DNA of 64,000 nt from Phycomyces nitens (GCA_022702545.1 JAHRBC010000005.1:2852001-2916000), one strand, 5' to 3'. Shown: positions 9,891-22,007, counted from the stretch's first letter. The notes: generated from the sequence alone by a model not told the origin. Numbers and translations are program-made.

Positions 9891-11526
9891 ATGGCAGCTG
9901 GAACCTTTTGGTACCTCTTTACCTTTTTAGCATGTCAATGGACAACCGTGAGTGCAATGGCATGCATCCACCACACCTCTACGCACGAACACCACCATTA
10001 CGACCACTGTCCAGAGCACCAGACCCGATACCAGAGAAGCGCCACAGAAAACAGAATCTACCTCGACATCAAATGTGATTCAGCCCACTGCCAAAAGGCC
10101 ACGGCCACATTCAACAAAGCAGCCGACCTGATATCCTCTATTGTTAAATTTGAAACACCGATCCAGGTCAATGCCAGCTTCGTGTCTTTTTGCAACTCTA
10201 GAGGAGAATGCAAAAAGGACAATGATATGAAATCCATAGGTAGCCCCGGAGACCTTCAATTCGCAACCCTTGAACTCTCGAGTCTAAACCCAATCTTCTT
10301 TTTTCAAAGGCCTGGCCTACCCCACCGTATCCTATCTCATGAACGACCCTACCGACGGTGTGATTAGAATGTACCCACAGGCAATGCTCAAGCAGTTTAC
10401 AAAACTCACAGTGATTCCCAAGTGGGCTCAGTACGATATAAATGCAATGTTTAACAGCGATGTGTCGTGGTATTTCTATGTACGTCTTGTCCAGTTACCA
10501 GCATTTATTAATAATAGTAATTAGAATGATTCTGAAAAAATTCGCTCAAATCAAACAGATCTCTTGCGCACCGTCATCCACGAACTAGTCCATGGCCTGG
10601 GATTCATTAGTTCCTGGAGTGACGAGATGTACACTCGTTTTGCACCATACGTAGACGACCTGCCAAAGTTCATCACTCCCTCAAAACTCACTCCCTCAAC
10701 AGAACTCCAGTCGATTGCCAGCAACGTAAAGACCTCAGAAGGAACCCAGCCCTTTTGGGGTTTTGTCGAATTCCCTCTCGATCGTCTGCTCTATACCTCT
10801 TCACCAGTCGGCCCAGTGCCGCTCACCCAATTCACAAAGACCCTCAATTCCTGGTGCGATTCAAATGTCTTGTTTGCTGGCATGATAGATATGGTCAATA
10901 CCTGGTATGCATCCAAAGAACGTCAGACGGCAGAAGCAATGTATCAAATGGCAACCACTTCATGCGATGTCAGCATAACTTCTACTCGGTACCAAAATGT
11001 TCTCCAGAACATGTTTTGGCTCGAGACTTCCCTCATACCTTTCATGCGAGGCTCGACATTTACTCATGTTGACCAAACCACATACGAATCATCTGCCGAG
11101 TACCTAATGGTCTACAATGCCGACCGTGGAGTCTCACTTGACAGCCTTACTGAGCAATACTCGACCGGGCCATTGGGTCCCAACCTTCGAATCGTTCTTT
11201 TGGATCTTGGCTATTCTCTGCATCCCCAATTCACAAATGGCACCATTGGCGATCTGGTCAAGAACAGTGTTCCCAGTCGTCCTGCTCTTTCCTACTGGGC
11301 CCCTCCAGATTACATGGTCGGCACCACTCCAAACCCATCAGCATCTGTCAGAGTTCAGACATACGGACCAGCCCATATACCATCTTCATCATTATCTGGA
11401 GTCATCTCGGCCGCGTCTTCAACAGCAATCGCAGACACCTCGGGAGCAGCCAGTCTAAAAAGCTACACACTGGCCACCATTGGTATTGCAATCACGATCA
11501 TGGTCTTTCAATCGATTCTACTTTAA
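9891..11526 (+). CDS. Secreted, GPI-anchor-type leishmanolysin-like zinc metalloprotease
   Basis: Predicted cell-surface zinc protease. Three exons (9891-10239, 10310-10479, 10525-11526; introns 70 and 45 nt) give 506 residues. It begins with a signal peptide (FWYLFTFLACQWTTVSA) and a His-rich stretch. The active site is TVIHELVHGLGFISSW (HExxH), where Ser stands at the place of the third His of classical metzincins (HExxHxxGxxH). As in M8 leishmanolysin, the third ligand could come later: THVDQTTYESSAEYLMVYNA offers a His followed by a possible Met-turn (YLM), then IVLLDLGYSLHPQ, matching the M8 order His, ELM, DLGF. The C-terminus is Ser-rich and ends in a hydrophobic tail (TLATIGIAITIMVFQSILL), as in GPI-anchored proteins. 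It is convergent with the J-domain gene. The role, nutrient or wall protein processing, is inference. Confidence 0.72.
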
Positions 11527-11530
11527 TTCC

Positions 11531-11586
<56 letters not shown>

Positions 11587-11850
11587 GTTATTCCCTGTAT
11601 ATTAACTATTAATCTATTCATCACATTGTACAAAGTCTCCACCATTATTTCTTCTCTTTATACCACAACCACAGCCTATATATCTCTTTTTTTTTCTTTT
11701 TCTTTTTCTTTTTCTTTTTCTTTTTTATTATTATTATATTTATTTTATAGATAAAACATATACATATATATACATATATATATACATATACATTGCTCTC
11801 AAACTAACCGATCCACAATTAATAAATATTTATCAACGATTCATTTCGTT
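11527..11850. repeat. Microsatellite-rich gap between convergent genes
   Basis: Holds an ATT trinucleotide run (11531-11587), a CTTTTT hexamer run (about 11689-11726) and a TATACA-rich stretch. It separates the 3' ends of the metalloprotease and J-domain genes, so both terminators should lie here. No specific signal is called. Confidence 0.7.
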
Positions 11851-12671
11851 TCATTTCATGGACCCAACTGCTCCCTGAGTGAGGAACTGGGTCAACAGAG
11901 CCGACAAGATCTTTTTCTTCTCGGCGGCCCCCAGGCGTTCAAACGCAGTATAGACAGAGACGCCTTGAAATATATATATATATATATATATATTCGTTTA
12001 GATCGATATTGTTGATTCCTGCCAAACCTTTCATTTCTTTTGTTTTTTACCTTTACGATCCCTGATCTGGCCCAATGTCTTTCCGGCCAGTGCACCCTAT
12101 TTTCAAAAAGCTCTAGCTTCAATCGACCCGAACCGTTTCTCAACTAACCATCATTGCCCCGCCAACATTGGCTAGGATAAACCCAATAACCAGTCCAGCA
12201 CCCGCTCCAAGCATACGCCAGATGTACGTAGGATGTTCAACTACAGCCCAGAGCTTAATACCCAATATCAGATCTGGTCTTGGCTTACCTTCATCCTTCA
12301 AGAGTTCCTCAAACGCACTACTAAACATATTGTGAGCTGTTTCTGATGAAGTGGTTGGGGTTGCGTGTGCTGCAAACGGTGTGCTGCCTTGTCTGGCTCT
12401 GGCCTGGTCATAGGCTGCTCTTCGTGAGGTATCACCCAAGATGTGATATGCATCGGCTACTAGTTGGAATTGTCTTGTGGCCTGTCGCCGATCCTCGTCT
12501 GTAGCCGTCTCTGGCAGTCTGTCTGGGTGACTGATCAAGGCTTCCTTTTTGTAGGCTGCGGACAGGTAAGCAAAAGCAAGGGTTCAATAGTCTTTACCTT
12601 GACGGATTTCTTCCTGGGTCGCCTTTGGACTGATCTTGAGAATGGTGTAGTAATCGACAAAATTGCTCATT
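11851..12671 (-). CDS. J-domain (DnaJ/Hsp40) protein with glycine-rich membrane-like segment
   Basis: Hsp70 co-chaperone. Exon 1 begins MSNFVDYYTILKISPKATQE at 12671, continuing after an intron with AYKKEALISHPDRLP. The HPD tripeptide needed to stimulate Hsp70 ATPase is present, followed by the FQLVADAYHILGD and RRAAYDQ ends of the J domain. The middle reads FEELLKDEGKPR and leads to a Gly/Ala-rich hydrophobic segment (MLGAGAGLVIGFILANVGGAMM) that could insert in or lie on a membrane. The C-terminus, in two more short exons, is GALAGKTLGQIRDRKG, VSVYTAFERLGAAEKKKIL and ends GAVGSMK. This architecture is shared by a common fungal family of uncharacterised J proteins (from memory), and the partner and compartment are not known. 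About 11970-11993 in the last intron is a TA microsatellite. Confidence 0.8.
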
Positions 12672-13430
12672 TTTTCTTATATATATATAAAGATGTTGTT
12701 TGAGAGTATGTAGTATGTAGTATGTAGGTGTTGGTCTGGTTGAAAATAGTATACTGTACTATGATTGATTGATTGTTCGATTGGATATTATGAAGACAAG
12801 AAGAAGTGGTTTTTAAAACGGGATTTTGCAAATATATAAGCAAATAAAATAAAATAAATAATAATAATAATAATAATGTTTTTTATGCATGTCATTTATC
12901 GTAAAAAACAATTACAGATATAATAATTGTCCAGTCCAGTCCAACCTGTTTAGTATAATCCAAAATCTACGCCATAAGACTCGAGTCCATTAGGATATCA
13001 TCTAGGCTTGGACTCGAGCTGGATTAGAAACCGATGATGTAATGTAAGAATGGTAAGCTTATATAAATAAAATAATTTTTTTTGAATACATCATACAGGA
13101 ATAAACTAGTGGTGGCTGTGTGGGTGTATGTTTATTTGAACCTATAAAGAAGTTTAAAGATAAAGAAGTATGATAAAAAAATTAAAATCTGGTACGAATA
13201 ATCGGTCGAGTTAATCGCAGGATTGACAAGGAAAATTAGATAAAAAAATGTACAGTTGGTAGATGATCCGTACAATTTTTTGTTGATTGAAATATATATA
13301 TATATATATATCTAGTCTTTATATGCATTCAATTTTTTTGCAATCTGATTCAACTGTCTTGTCTTGTCTTGTGGTATTGTGTTGATATAAAGAGTCCAAG
13401 TGTGAAAGATTAATTATTTGTCGTTGTTTT
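12672..13430. other. Intergenic, nothing recognised
   Basis: AT-rich. It contains repeats of AGTATGT near 12703-12725, an AATAAT run near 12857-12876 and a TA run near 13291-13312. There are no coding frames. It separates the J-domain start from the end of the deacetylase-like gene. Confidence 0.5.
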
Positions 13431-14983
13431 CTATAGCCAGAGAAAAAGGAGCCCAATGACCAAAAGAGTGTGTGCCTTTAGAGGACTGATAGCCACGCCA
13501 TCACTACGATGCGACTTTGCAACCTTTGACTTTGCCGCCTCTGCCTTGGCAGCCTCGATGACTTCTTCGGGTATATCTTCTTGTCCTTGTATATAGCCAG
13601 GCGTATTAAAGGTAAACTTGTCCGCAATGTATTCTCTGCTTTCGGCACCTACAGACAGTATTCAATATACATTGACCATTAAAATCATCACTTACTCTTC
13701 TTGTATGGCTTGGGGTCATTTAAGCATCCATCGAGCCTGACCATCGTGTACCCTTCCTTATTGATCGTGTCAATGACGTGAGGCACACCAACAGACGATC
13801 CGGTATCCGGAATGTCATACTGGATCGAAATAAAAGACCCCTTTGCATCATAGGTATCCTTTTGGCTGTGGAACGCTTCTAGATAGACCGAGGCAACAGA
13901 ATCAGGTCCAATTGGGGCTCGTTTCTGGTAATCTTTGCTGTCCAGGTTATGTCCAACGAGCACAAAGCCAAGATCGTCCAGGATAGCTTCTGTCTTTAGG
14001 TCCTTTTTGGGAGTGTAGTGCAATCGAACGTATTTGGGTGCAACATGGATAAGTGTCTCGATAATTCGAGCATCATTGATTATGTCCCTTCGAATCTCAT
14101 CCTCTGACAAGGAAGCAGAATCATCATTCTTGACACGATATGTCATGCCAATAAAGTGTCCTCCGTTATAGATATTCTGGGCCACCATTGCATATTGCTG
14201 GGTGTAAAGCCTATTGAGATATTAGATCCTTGTCTTTGATACCAAAAAAAAAGAACCACTTGCCATGTCGCATTGATGAAAAAGTTTGCGTGGGCCCCAG
14301 CATCATTGAGTTGATGAACAATCTTTGCTGTTGCATCACTAGGTCCCTCGCTCTTTAGGTAAAATGTCAATATCTCCAAATAACACCAAATTCTTGACCT
14401 ACATATGTCACTGCAATCTGGCCCTGAGTTCTGCATCCTGTCACAAGAGGAGGGTGAGGTCTGGCAGGAGAAGGAGGCTGCTGGACAGTGATTGCGGCAA
14501 CCGATACATCTTGCTCTACTGTATTGCTAGTCCTATTAGTGCTTTCAAGAGACTAAAATATTCCGATGGGGCTGGTCGATCACTTGCCTTGGGTATCTTT
14601 TTGTTTGGATGAAGTGTCGGTTGCCTGGGAGTCTACCTGTGCCTCTGCCTTTACTTCTTCATCTTCTTTTGCAGAATCATCTTTAAGATTCTCAAAGACG
14701 TTTGTTGATTGTGGAGTAGTTGATATTGATTGAAAGGTACTAGATGATTCAGTGGATCCAGTAAGAGTGTCTTGGGATGGAAGATTTCCAAGGTCATCTT
14801 CAGATGCAGTCAGGGCATTCGCATGAACCGCAGCAGGCGGGCTAGTTATCGCTGCTGACACACTCGACAGAGCTAAAAGTGAGACTACAAATGCTGAAGA
14901 ATATAGGTGTCAAATATTGATTTGGAATTTTTTGGTTTCTTACCTATAAAGAAACAGCTCAATAGACCAAATTTACTCGGCAT
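13431..14983 (-). CDS. Secreted CE4 polysaccharide-deacetylase-like protein, catalytic motifs degenerate
   Basis: Chitin-deacetylase fold protein, probably without the classical activity. The first exon (14983-14944) encodes MPSKFGLLSCFFI and the next completes a signal peptide (FVVSLLALSSVSAA). A long Ser/Thr/Glu-rich linker follows, then the domain start GQIAVTYSEGPSDAT, a phase-matched HANFFINATW, GGHFIGMTYRVK, PKYVRLHYTP and the closing YTMVRLDGCL. In active CE4 enzymes the first motif is T(F/Y)DDGP, the second H(S/T)xxH and the third RxPY. Here these are TYSEGP, MTYRV and RLHY, so the catalytic Asp, the metal Asp and both metal His are absent. The last exon ends in a hydrophobic tail (LLVIGLLFLWL, stop 13431-13433) typical of a GPI signal. 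One intron (14263-14211) fits only as a GC-AG intron if the LYTQQYAMVAQ segment is kept. A carbohydrate-binding or wall-scaffold role is inference. Confidence 0.75.
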
Positions 14984-15558
14984 GGCAGAGTTCAATAGAA
15001 TATAGGGCTTTAAGCAAGATGTGTATTGAATAAAAGAAAAAGAGATTGGTTTCTGTCAAGAGTGGAATCAAACTGATTTGCATTCCTTGGTTGTTAATAT
15101 AGTCAACTATGTAATTTCACTGCGTACCAAGAAATAATAATTATGATAATTCCTTGCTGCCTGCATTCTGTTGGCACCGTTCCAACTGTTTCTTTGATCG
15201 TTTCGATTCTTTAATGAGCTGATTTGACCAATGGTCATTATAATCGTGTTTAAATAAATAAATAAATAGTTTGAAATCTAGAAAATGGCGCCATTTGTTC
15301 AAGCCTCATTAGATGCTATATTGTTCGATTCTTTGTGGACCAAACTTCCACAAAAACACTTGATATCTAGAATCAATCCAATATTTCTGTTATTGCTGTT
15401 TAAGGATGGGTATGATAATGCAATGATTGATTACACTGTATTATGAAATCGATAAAGGGAATAAAGGATCTTCTTTGGCTTGAAACCAAATAAAATAATA
15501 ACAATAATAATAAAAGAACGGACAAATGCAAACAAGACAGAAACAGATTTTTCATACT
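14984..15558. other. Intergenic, nothing recognised
   Basis: Upstream region of the CE4-like gene and downstream region of the RabGAP gene. AT-rich, with an AATAAATAAATA run near 15255 and an AATAATAAT run near 15496. No gene is seen. Confidence 0.5.
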
Positions 15559-18500
15559 CTAAGCATCATCATCATCATCCGAATCGTCCGAATCGTCTCC
15601 GTATTCCTTCAACAGCCGATCAACCTCTTCCATAACATCAGCACCCTCATCCTCATCGTCCTCTGAATCCACATCCAAATCCTTGTCAGATTCTTCATTA
15701 TCTACCGATCTAGCCGATACTTCATCGTCAAATCTAACAGCAGGATCTTCCACCGCAATATCATTCTTGGAATTTTCTTCTGGCTTGGTCTCCTTTACGG
15801 CCTTTGCAGTCTCTACAGGCGACTCAAGGTCTGTGACCTTGAGGGGCCCAACACTATCTGCGTTCTCTGGAACCTCTAGATGTTTGTCCAACGTTTTGTC
15901 CTTGGACGAGTCAATCTTGTCAACCAGGGCCACAGGGTCTGACGAGAGCGACGGGGTGCTCACGGCAGATGAAGACGATGTTACGATTGATGTCTTTGAA
16001 GGTGTTGGTGACATGGCCATCGATCTCATCTGGATCCGTCCATTGTTGGCAAGCTTGGCACCTGTTGCAAACAGACCATCAAAGATTTCCTTTCCAAAAC
16101 TGCGTTGCTTCTCCACTGGCTTCTCGATCAGCGCAACAGACTGAGAAAATTCATGATCAAAAAAGGTTTCGAGTATCTCATTTGCAAACACAATCATTCT
16201 AAAGAAATTGTTAGACACTTTATGTAACATGGTTTAGATTACCTTAGGGATGCCACAGACAAGTATCTCTCTTCGTCATCGGTTGCGTCTGGTTTCTTCT
16301 CAGAGTACTCAAACGACTGGTGCAAGAATGTAGACACGGCATTCAGGTGGGACTCATCTGCAGTGTTTCTGAATAGCCACAACAGAGTCTCAGAGAACTG
16401 GACAATTTCTTCTTTGGAGAGGTATCCGTCTTGATCCACATCATGAAGGTCAAAGAAAAGCTTGATTTGTGCATTGTGGTCTCCTTTTACAATTGAGCCA
16501 ATACCAATAATAACATCCTAAGATTCATACAATTGGTCAAAATGTCTGGCTAGTCTGTCAAGCTTACCTGAAGACTCAGACTTCCAGTGTTTGTAGCGTC
16601 AAAGATCTTGAACAGACGCTTCATGAAATGGCCAGACACCTTGGCTTGTCTCTCCTGATCAAATTCCTGGTCATCTGACGACACCTTGGCCCAGCTTGCG
16701 AGCGAGCCCATCAAGAGTTCAAAAGAGTGCTTGTCCATACGGGAATCATGGCGTTCGCCGGTTGCCTTTTTATAATAGAGCACATTATAAAACTTGTCAT
16801 AGACAACGCTCTGTTCTTCCTTTGTCAAGTTTCCAGAGTTGTCCAAGTTGCGAAGAGCAGATCGTTTAGTAAATGACCCAATGCCGGCAACCACCTTTGG
16901 TTGATGCGATCGGCGAAGTTCAGAGATCCTTTCGCTTGTAATGCCATTAAACTCTCTATAGGCAACCAAGAGCAGGGCATTGAATTTCTAAGAGTATAGA
17001 CATTTAGAATGGGATCTTGGAGCATCACCGTCAAATATATCATCAGTTTTGTTTAATAACCTACAGTCAGTGTGCGTGCCTTTGGGCTAGGAGAGTCTGG
17101 GTAGAGTGGATCGTCTAGGGTATTAAAGTAGGACTTTAAGATGTTGATAAAGGCACCATCATCGGTGGCCTGCATCAATTCATCGCCATTGATCTTTAAA
17201 ATGGCTGCAAAGTAAAGTAATAGATAGATAAATAAATATAATTTGCATGGTATTAATTATAATAACTATAGCCAAACTTACCAAGGCTGTATGTACAAAT
17301 ATTATGAATATAGACAGATCAGTAAGCATTTGGGTATAACTTGCGTTTTCAAAGAAAGAAAAAAACTCACCCTATTTGAAAGAGAATCCTGGGACCATCC
17401 ATAAAGAAACAATCGAGGACTCTAAATGCATACAGTAATGGCATTGAATTGATATAGAGGCTCAGGAACCATGGAAGACATGCCACAGAGAGCTGGATGT
17501 CTGCCTTTTTAAAGTGGTTGAATAGAACAGGCATGGTGGTTTCGAGCAATAGTTCAAAGATGATTTGATCCAACAGAGCTCCGTACATTGATGTGCTATA
17601 GTATCCCGGAAGCATCTCATCACACAGTACGCTCAATGTAAAGAATGCCTGTTCTTCGCTCATGTATCTATAACCAAATACAATGTTAGACTCAAGATAA
17701 GCATATTTCATAAACGACTTGCATCAAGATGGCTGAAGTGACAATATTCATGGCCTGGCAGTATCCTAATTCAGGATCCTTCCAAGAATAAGCTGTCAGA
17801 ACGCGTCGAAGACTGTTGATGCCTTGAGGGGTCTGATATGCCGAATATTCTGGAAGAGATCTTTGTTTTTTGTTTGTTTGATTGATTGTATGTGTGAGTG
17901 AGTGAGTTGCAGAACACAGAGTGATTAGAATTCTTAATTTACCTGTTCAGATCCTTTTCAATCTCTTCACGACTCAGTGAATTCTTGTCCTTGTTTTCAT
18001 TTAGCAGCGTCTCGTACAACCCTTGGTTCATAAACCGTTGATATATTGCACCCGAGCACGTCTCCCACAATTCACCTCGGAGACGATTTGGCAATCCAAA
18101 ACGAACAAGCTTTGCAAACCTAGGTGTCTTTACCACTGTCAGATTCCGGCCATGTTCTGAATATCAGAAAAGCATAAGCATCATTTGGGTTAGAAAATAT
18201 CAAGAGATTTATTGTGTATTTACCCAAAAAGAGCTTTTTCCACTCTCTCATCTTGGCTCGATCCTTTAGTCTCTTGGAATCCCCAGGGAATTCAAACAAG
18301 AGACCAAGTCCACCAGGAATGGCATCAAATTCTTCAGGAGTCTTGTTGTTCACCAATGCTTCAGAAGCGCATGTGGTCATGAACTGCTTCATCATCTTCA
18401 TCATTTTGATCTGTTGTCGTAGATTGGTGGTCAATTGAGCAGAGAATGTGTCGTATTCTTGCTTTGCACTAGAAAGAATATATATGAATAACTAGACTAT

Positions 18501-20234
18501 AGAAATCTAGGAGGACATACACATTCAGATGAAAGATGACAATTCCCTGGTGCCAGTTTACAAGTTTGATCGAAAATGCATGGTCCTTGTCTGACACTCT
18601 TTCCACGCGACGGATTGCATAAAGAGGTAGGACGGTTTCAAAAAAGGAACCCTTTTCTGTCGAGCTAAATGTTAAGAATGATTCTGATAGAGAGAGCTGT
18701 CCAGTATAGACTGTGGTCGTTTTGGCGTCTTGTTTGGACTTGTCAGTATCCTCTGGACTTTCGGGCGTAGTGTTGTCGCCATTTGGTTTCTTGGCAGTCT
18801 TTTCGATATTTTCGATTGATTGTTCGACAGGATGAGCTGCGTGTACCTGGTGGACGAGGTGTTCGGTATTTGGTAAATGGAAACGTGCTCTAAACTTTTC
18901 ATCTCGTTTCTGAGCCTCCAGATTAGTCTTGAGAGGCTGGACAAGCCTTTTGATCTCAGATAGAGGCAAGACAGACTGCTTTGTGACCAATACATCTTGG
19001 TTGCCGTCAATGCTACCATCTCTAATCTCAATTGAAATCTCGCTGCCTGGAGATTGCTCAAGTGCTGTGTTCTTCAACAGCCGTTGCATTGCCAAGGCAG
19101 TCAATTGCACGAGTATATCAAACACCTACAAAAAAAACATCAGGTATCTGATCCTAACCCTTGTAAACATACCTCATCACGCTTAAAGAGGTTGGAGAAG
19201 AAATGCTAAGAGGGTGTCAATATCCAAATTTAGCAACCTAAAGCACTTGCCTCTGTCTTGTCTCTCAGGATAATCTTGATTGCATCTGAAAACACCCCAC
19301 GTTTTGACTTTTCCTTTTTGATATCTTGACAATCCTTGAGCTCAATCAACAGCTTGGTTTCGTATCCAAGGATATAGGAATAAAATGCAATATAGTTTTC
19401 GCTAATGTAGATCCAACCCTGGCTCGTCATTCGGTTGGTGTGGTAAGCACACGAATAGTCTGGCCAACCAAACGCTGTTAGTACCCAAGGTGTACTATCC
19501 CCATCAAGACTCACAGTTTACCAAGCGCTCAGTGGCAGGAACATTAAAGGTCTGCCGAAAACTGCGCGAGGCATTTCTAACCTTTTCATCTGCCGAAATT
19601 TCGTCTGTCCCTGCGTCTATTGACCAATGAAAACAAAGAGACACCAAGGATCAGCACGTATATTTAGATATTTGTGGCTCTTGTGATATTTTGTAAAGAT
19701 TGTCTGTGCTTTTAAAATAGATAAAAAAAATATAGAGACCTTTTCGCGTAACAATCGAATTGATCTTGGTCACCAGAAACACTTCCTTTTCAGCATCCTC
19801 GAGGTTTGTCAATAGACTGAAAAGGTTATCTGTGAGAGTGTTTGGAAATTAATTATACAATGGACCGATCGATTCCTATTTACCTTGAAGCCAATTCCAA
19901 GCCAAATCAACCTGCTTTTCTGTTTCTGCAGCAACAATCTGTAGACAGGTTCCGTTTGGCTTGCGGTAGAGGATACGAAAGGGTGCCTGTTTTGTGTCAA
20001 GACTAAAACATCCTTGCCGATAAGAAACCAACCCAAACAAAATCAACATCTAAAAGCGCCTTACACACTCTGCAGGGTGCCCAACACACTTCGAAAGAGG
20101 GCATTCCTCTGGGTTTTTGTTCTCTGAAGATAGAACTGGTCGTTTTCCTTTACAGTGGTCCAGAAAGGGCTTTGAGGAGAATCGATATTGGTTGGGAGCG
20201 TAAAGTTTGAGAATGAAGGATGAGTAGTTGTCAT
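15559..20234 (-). CDS. GRAM-TBC-EF-hand Rab GTPase-activating protein, Gyp2/TBC1D9-like
   Basis: Stimulates GTP hydrolysis by a Rab protein in membrane traffic (family knowledge). Many exons with 45-75 nt introns run from the start [20 protein letters not shown] at 20234 to the stop at 15559, giving roughly 1.2-1.3 thousand residues. Domain order: an N-terminal GRAM-like region ([18 protein letters not shown] is not exact; visible text is [15 protein letters not shown] and [19 protein letters not shown]), a second GRAM ([15 protein letters not shown]), then the TBC domain from [16 protein letters not shown]. The arginine finger motif IxxDxxR is IEKDLNR and the glutamine finger YxQ is GYCQ, so the dual-finger catalytic pair is intact. 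After the TBC domain come EF-hand-like repeats ([13 protein letters not shown] and [13 protein letters not shown]) and a very acidic C-terminus. This is the architecture of yeast Gyp2 and animal TBC1D8/9. A transposon terminus lies only about 30 bp upstream of the ATG. Confidence 0.85.
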
Positions 20235-20263
20235 GAGGCTGATTAGAGATGTTCAAAAATGTG

Positions 20264-21060
20264 CGGTGAGAACGGTGAATATTGTCACTTTGTGAAAATT
20301 TAATGTCCGTTACTTAAAAATAATAATAATTAAAATTCACTTTGCCAAAATTAAACGTCTCGAGTTTAACGACATTTGAGTGGGGGGATTCAGAATCTTT
20401 GCAAATCATATTTTAGAAATACAAATATTTTCCAAAATAATGAGATCTAATCTGCCTTTTTAGTTATATATTATAGCCAATGAAATGTGATCGTGAAATA
20501 AATATTATATATGCGGTTCTGTAAAATTAAAAGTAAAGTACAAATTATTGGTTTATTTTAAAATGCAGAATAGCGCAAACACTGGTATCAGTAAATCGAC
20601 ACGGAAAGCGAGGCACGGGATTACGCATTAATCAATTGCAGGACGTTCGTTGTCAAACCACTTCTTTACTCTTTGCGCATCACAATCTACATTCAGAATC
20701 AAGCTTTGACTCATCTTGGTCTTGTTTGGGAGCAGAATTTTTTTAACAAACAACTCGCCAAACCAAAGTCGATTAATAATACACTTTGAATCAGTAAAGA
20801 CTCTAGAATAAACCAATTTGTACAGCTCGAACAAACTGGCAACAGTCGATTCTATTCTACTCTGCCAAAATATCAAAAATATTACTTGGGAAAGCGGTGT
20901 CAGGCATGAATTACCGCTCATGATAACCATCTCTTTCTTGGTTTGGTTTCCGTATACCAAAAAGTAAACGAAACCTTTATTATGTGTTGACATGTGCCTT
21001 ATCATATAGTCTGCGACCTGCTTTCCGCTGTGTCGGTTTAATAGTATCCCAAGTGGGTTA
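20264..21060 (-). mobile_element. Relic of an unnamed terminal-inverted-repeat element
   Basis: At 20264 starts GGTGAGAACGGTGAATATTG, a diverged copy of the terminal repeat that bounds the element at 41063-43471. On the minus strand, 21060-20628 encodes a protein tail (HSGKQVADYMIRHMS, FVYFLVYGNQTKKEMVIMSG, SRIESTVASLFELYKLVYSR, stop 20628) that is clearly the same as the degenerate reading at 42900-43340 in that element, in the same orientation relative to the terminal repeat. I do not recognise the protein family. The other terminal repeat is not seen on this side, so this copy is truncated. Confidence 0.6.
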
Positions 21061-21196
21061 AGTCGGATTTATAGACCAAGTACACAACCGGGCATGCTTA
21101 CAACTGCTGTCATGCGTACCACAGAGAGCTCGACAATCTTGCAGATCATATGATACAGCAGCATGGTAAATACTTGAAGAATACGTATTCTTCATC

Positions 21197-21780
21197 GTGG
21201 AGTTGCTGGCTTGTATTTTATTATCAGTACCAAAGGAGCATCCCGAGAATGCGGCGAGCTTTGAAAGCCTAAACAATGAAAATAAGTGGAAACTCTCTAC
21301 TGGCACAATTGTAAAAGATGTTCTCTACAGTTTCAGCAACCAATGTGCTGTAGACCATCCAGCATGCTCGATGGTTTTTGGTTTGGATGGCACTACATAC
21401 GCGAAAGAAAAGCTGTTTACTATCCAAGAAATTGATGAAATTAAGAAATAAGCAGCATTGAATATAATTACTTCGACTGTGACAATCTGAAAGATTTGCG
21501 AGCACGTCTTTCAGATGCCCGAGATTGGGGAAAAGAAGAGTATGATCCAAAGAAGCATCATGACCTTGATTGGATAAAGCACACTATCCACTTATATATA
21601 AAGACTCTTTGAATCAGGAGAGCTAAAGAATATTCAGAAAGAGCAATGGTATAACAAGCATATACGGCTGCCTGTTGATACAGTATATAAAAAGAAGAAG
21701 AAGAAGGAAAGGAACAGAGTGAGATGCGAAAGGGTTATGGAAACCTGCGACAGTCTTTTCCTAATTATAAAATGTAGCAA
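21197..21780 (+). pseudogene. Broken copy of an unknown, probably repetitive protein
   Basis: A reading frame starts near 21197 (CILLSVPKEHPENAASFES, LSTGTIVKDVLYSFSNQ, KEKLFTIQEIDEIKK, stop 21449-21451). It continues in another frame as EYNYFDCDNLKDLRARLSDA, EYDPKKHHDLDWIKHTIHLY, and then after another shift as SGELKNIQKEQWYNKHIRLP. The order of these pieces resembles a multi-copy Mucorales family of unknown function that I recall only vaguely. At least two frame changes and a stop show that it is broken, unless undetected introns bridge them. Confidence 0.45.
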
Positions 21781-22007
21781 ACATCAAATTCCAGTGTGCA
21801 GAATTACAATTACTTTCACAAATTATCAACATTATTATTATTAGATTAGATATAAATAATATTACTTTTTTCAATGGATGCTTTGATTTTTTTTATAATA
21901 TGCATTTTGATTTGATGTTTCAAAAAATATGTATAAAGAAGATTTGAATACAATAAAGTGTAAAGAGGTTCGCTCCTAATTTTATTTTCTTGAGAAATTC
22001 TTTTTCT

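Noticed and set aside
15683..16144. 153-residue plus-strand frame opposite the RabGAP C-terminus
   Set aside because: Antisense shadow of the acidic C-terminal exon of the RabGAP gene.
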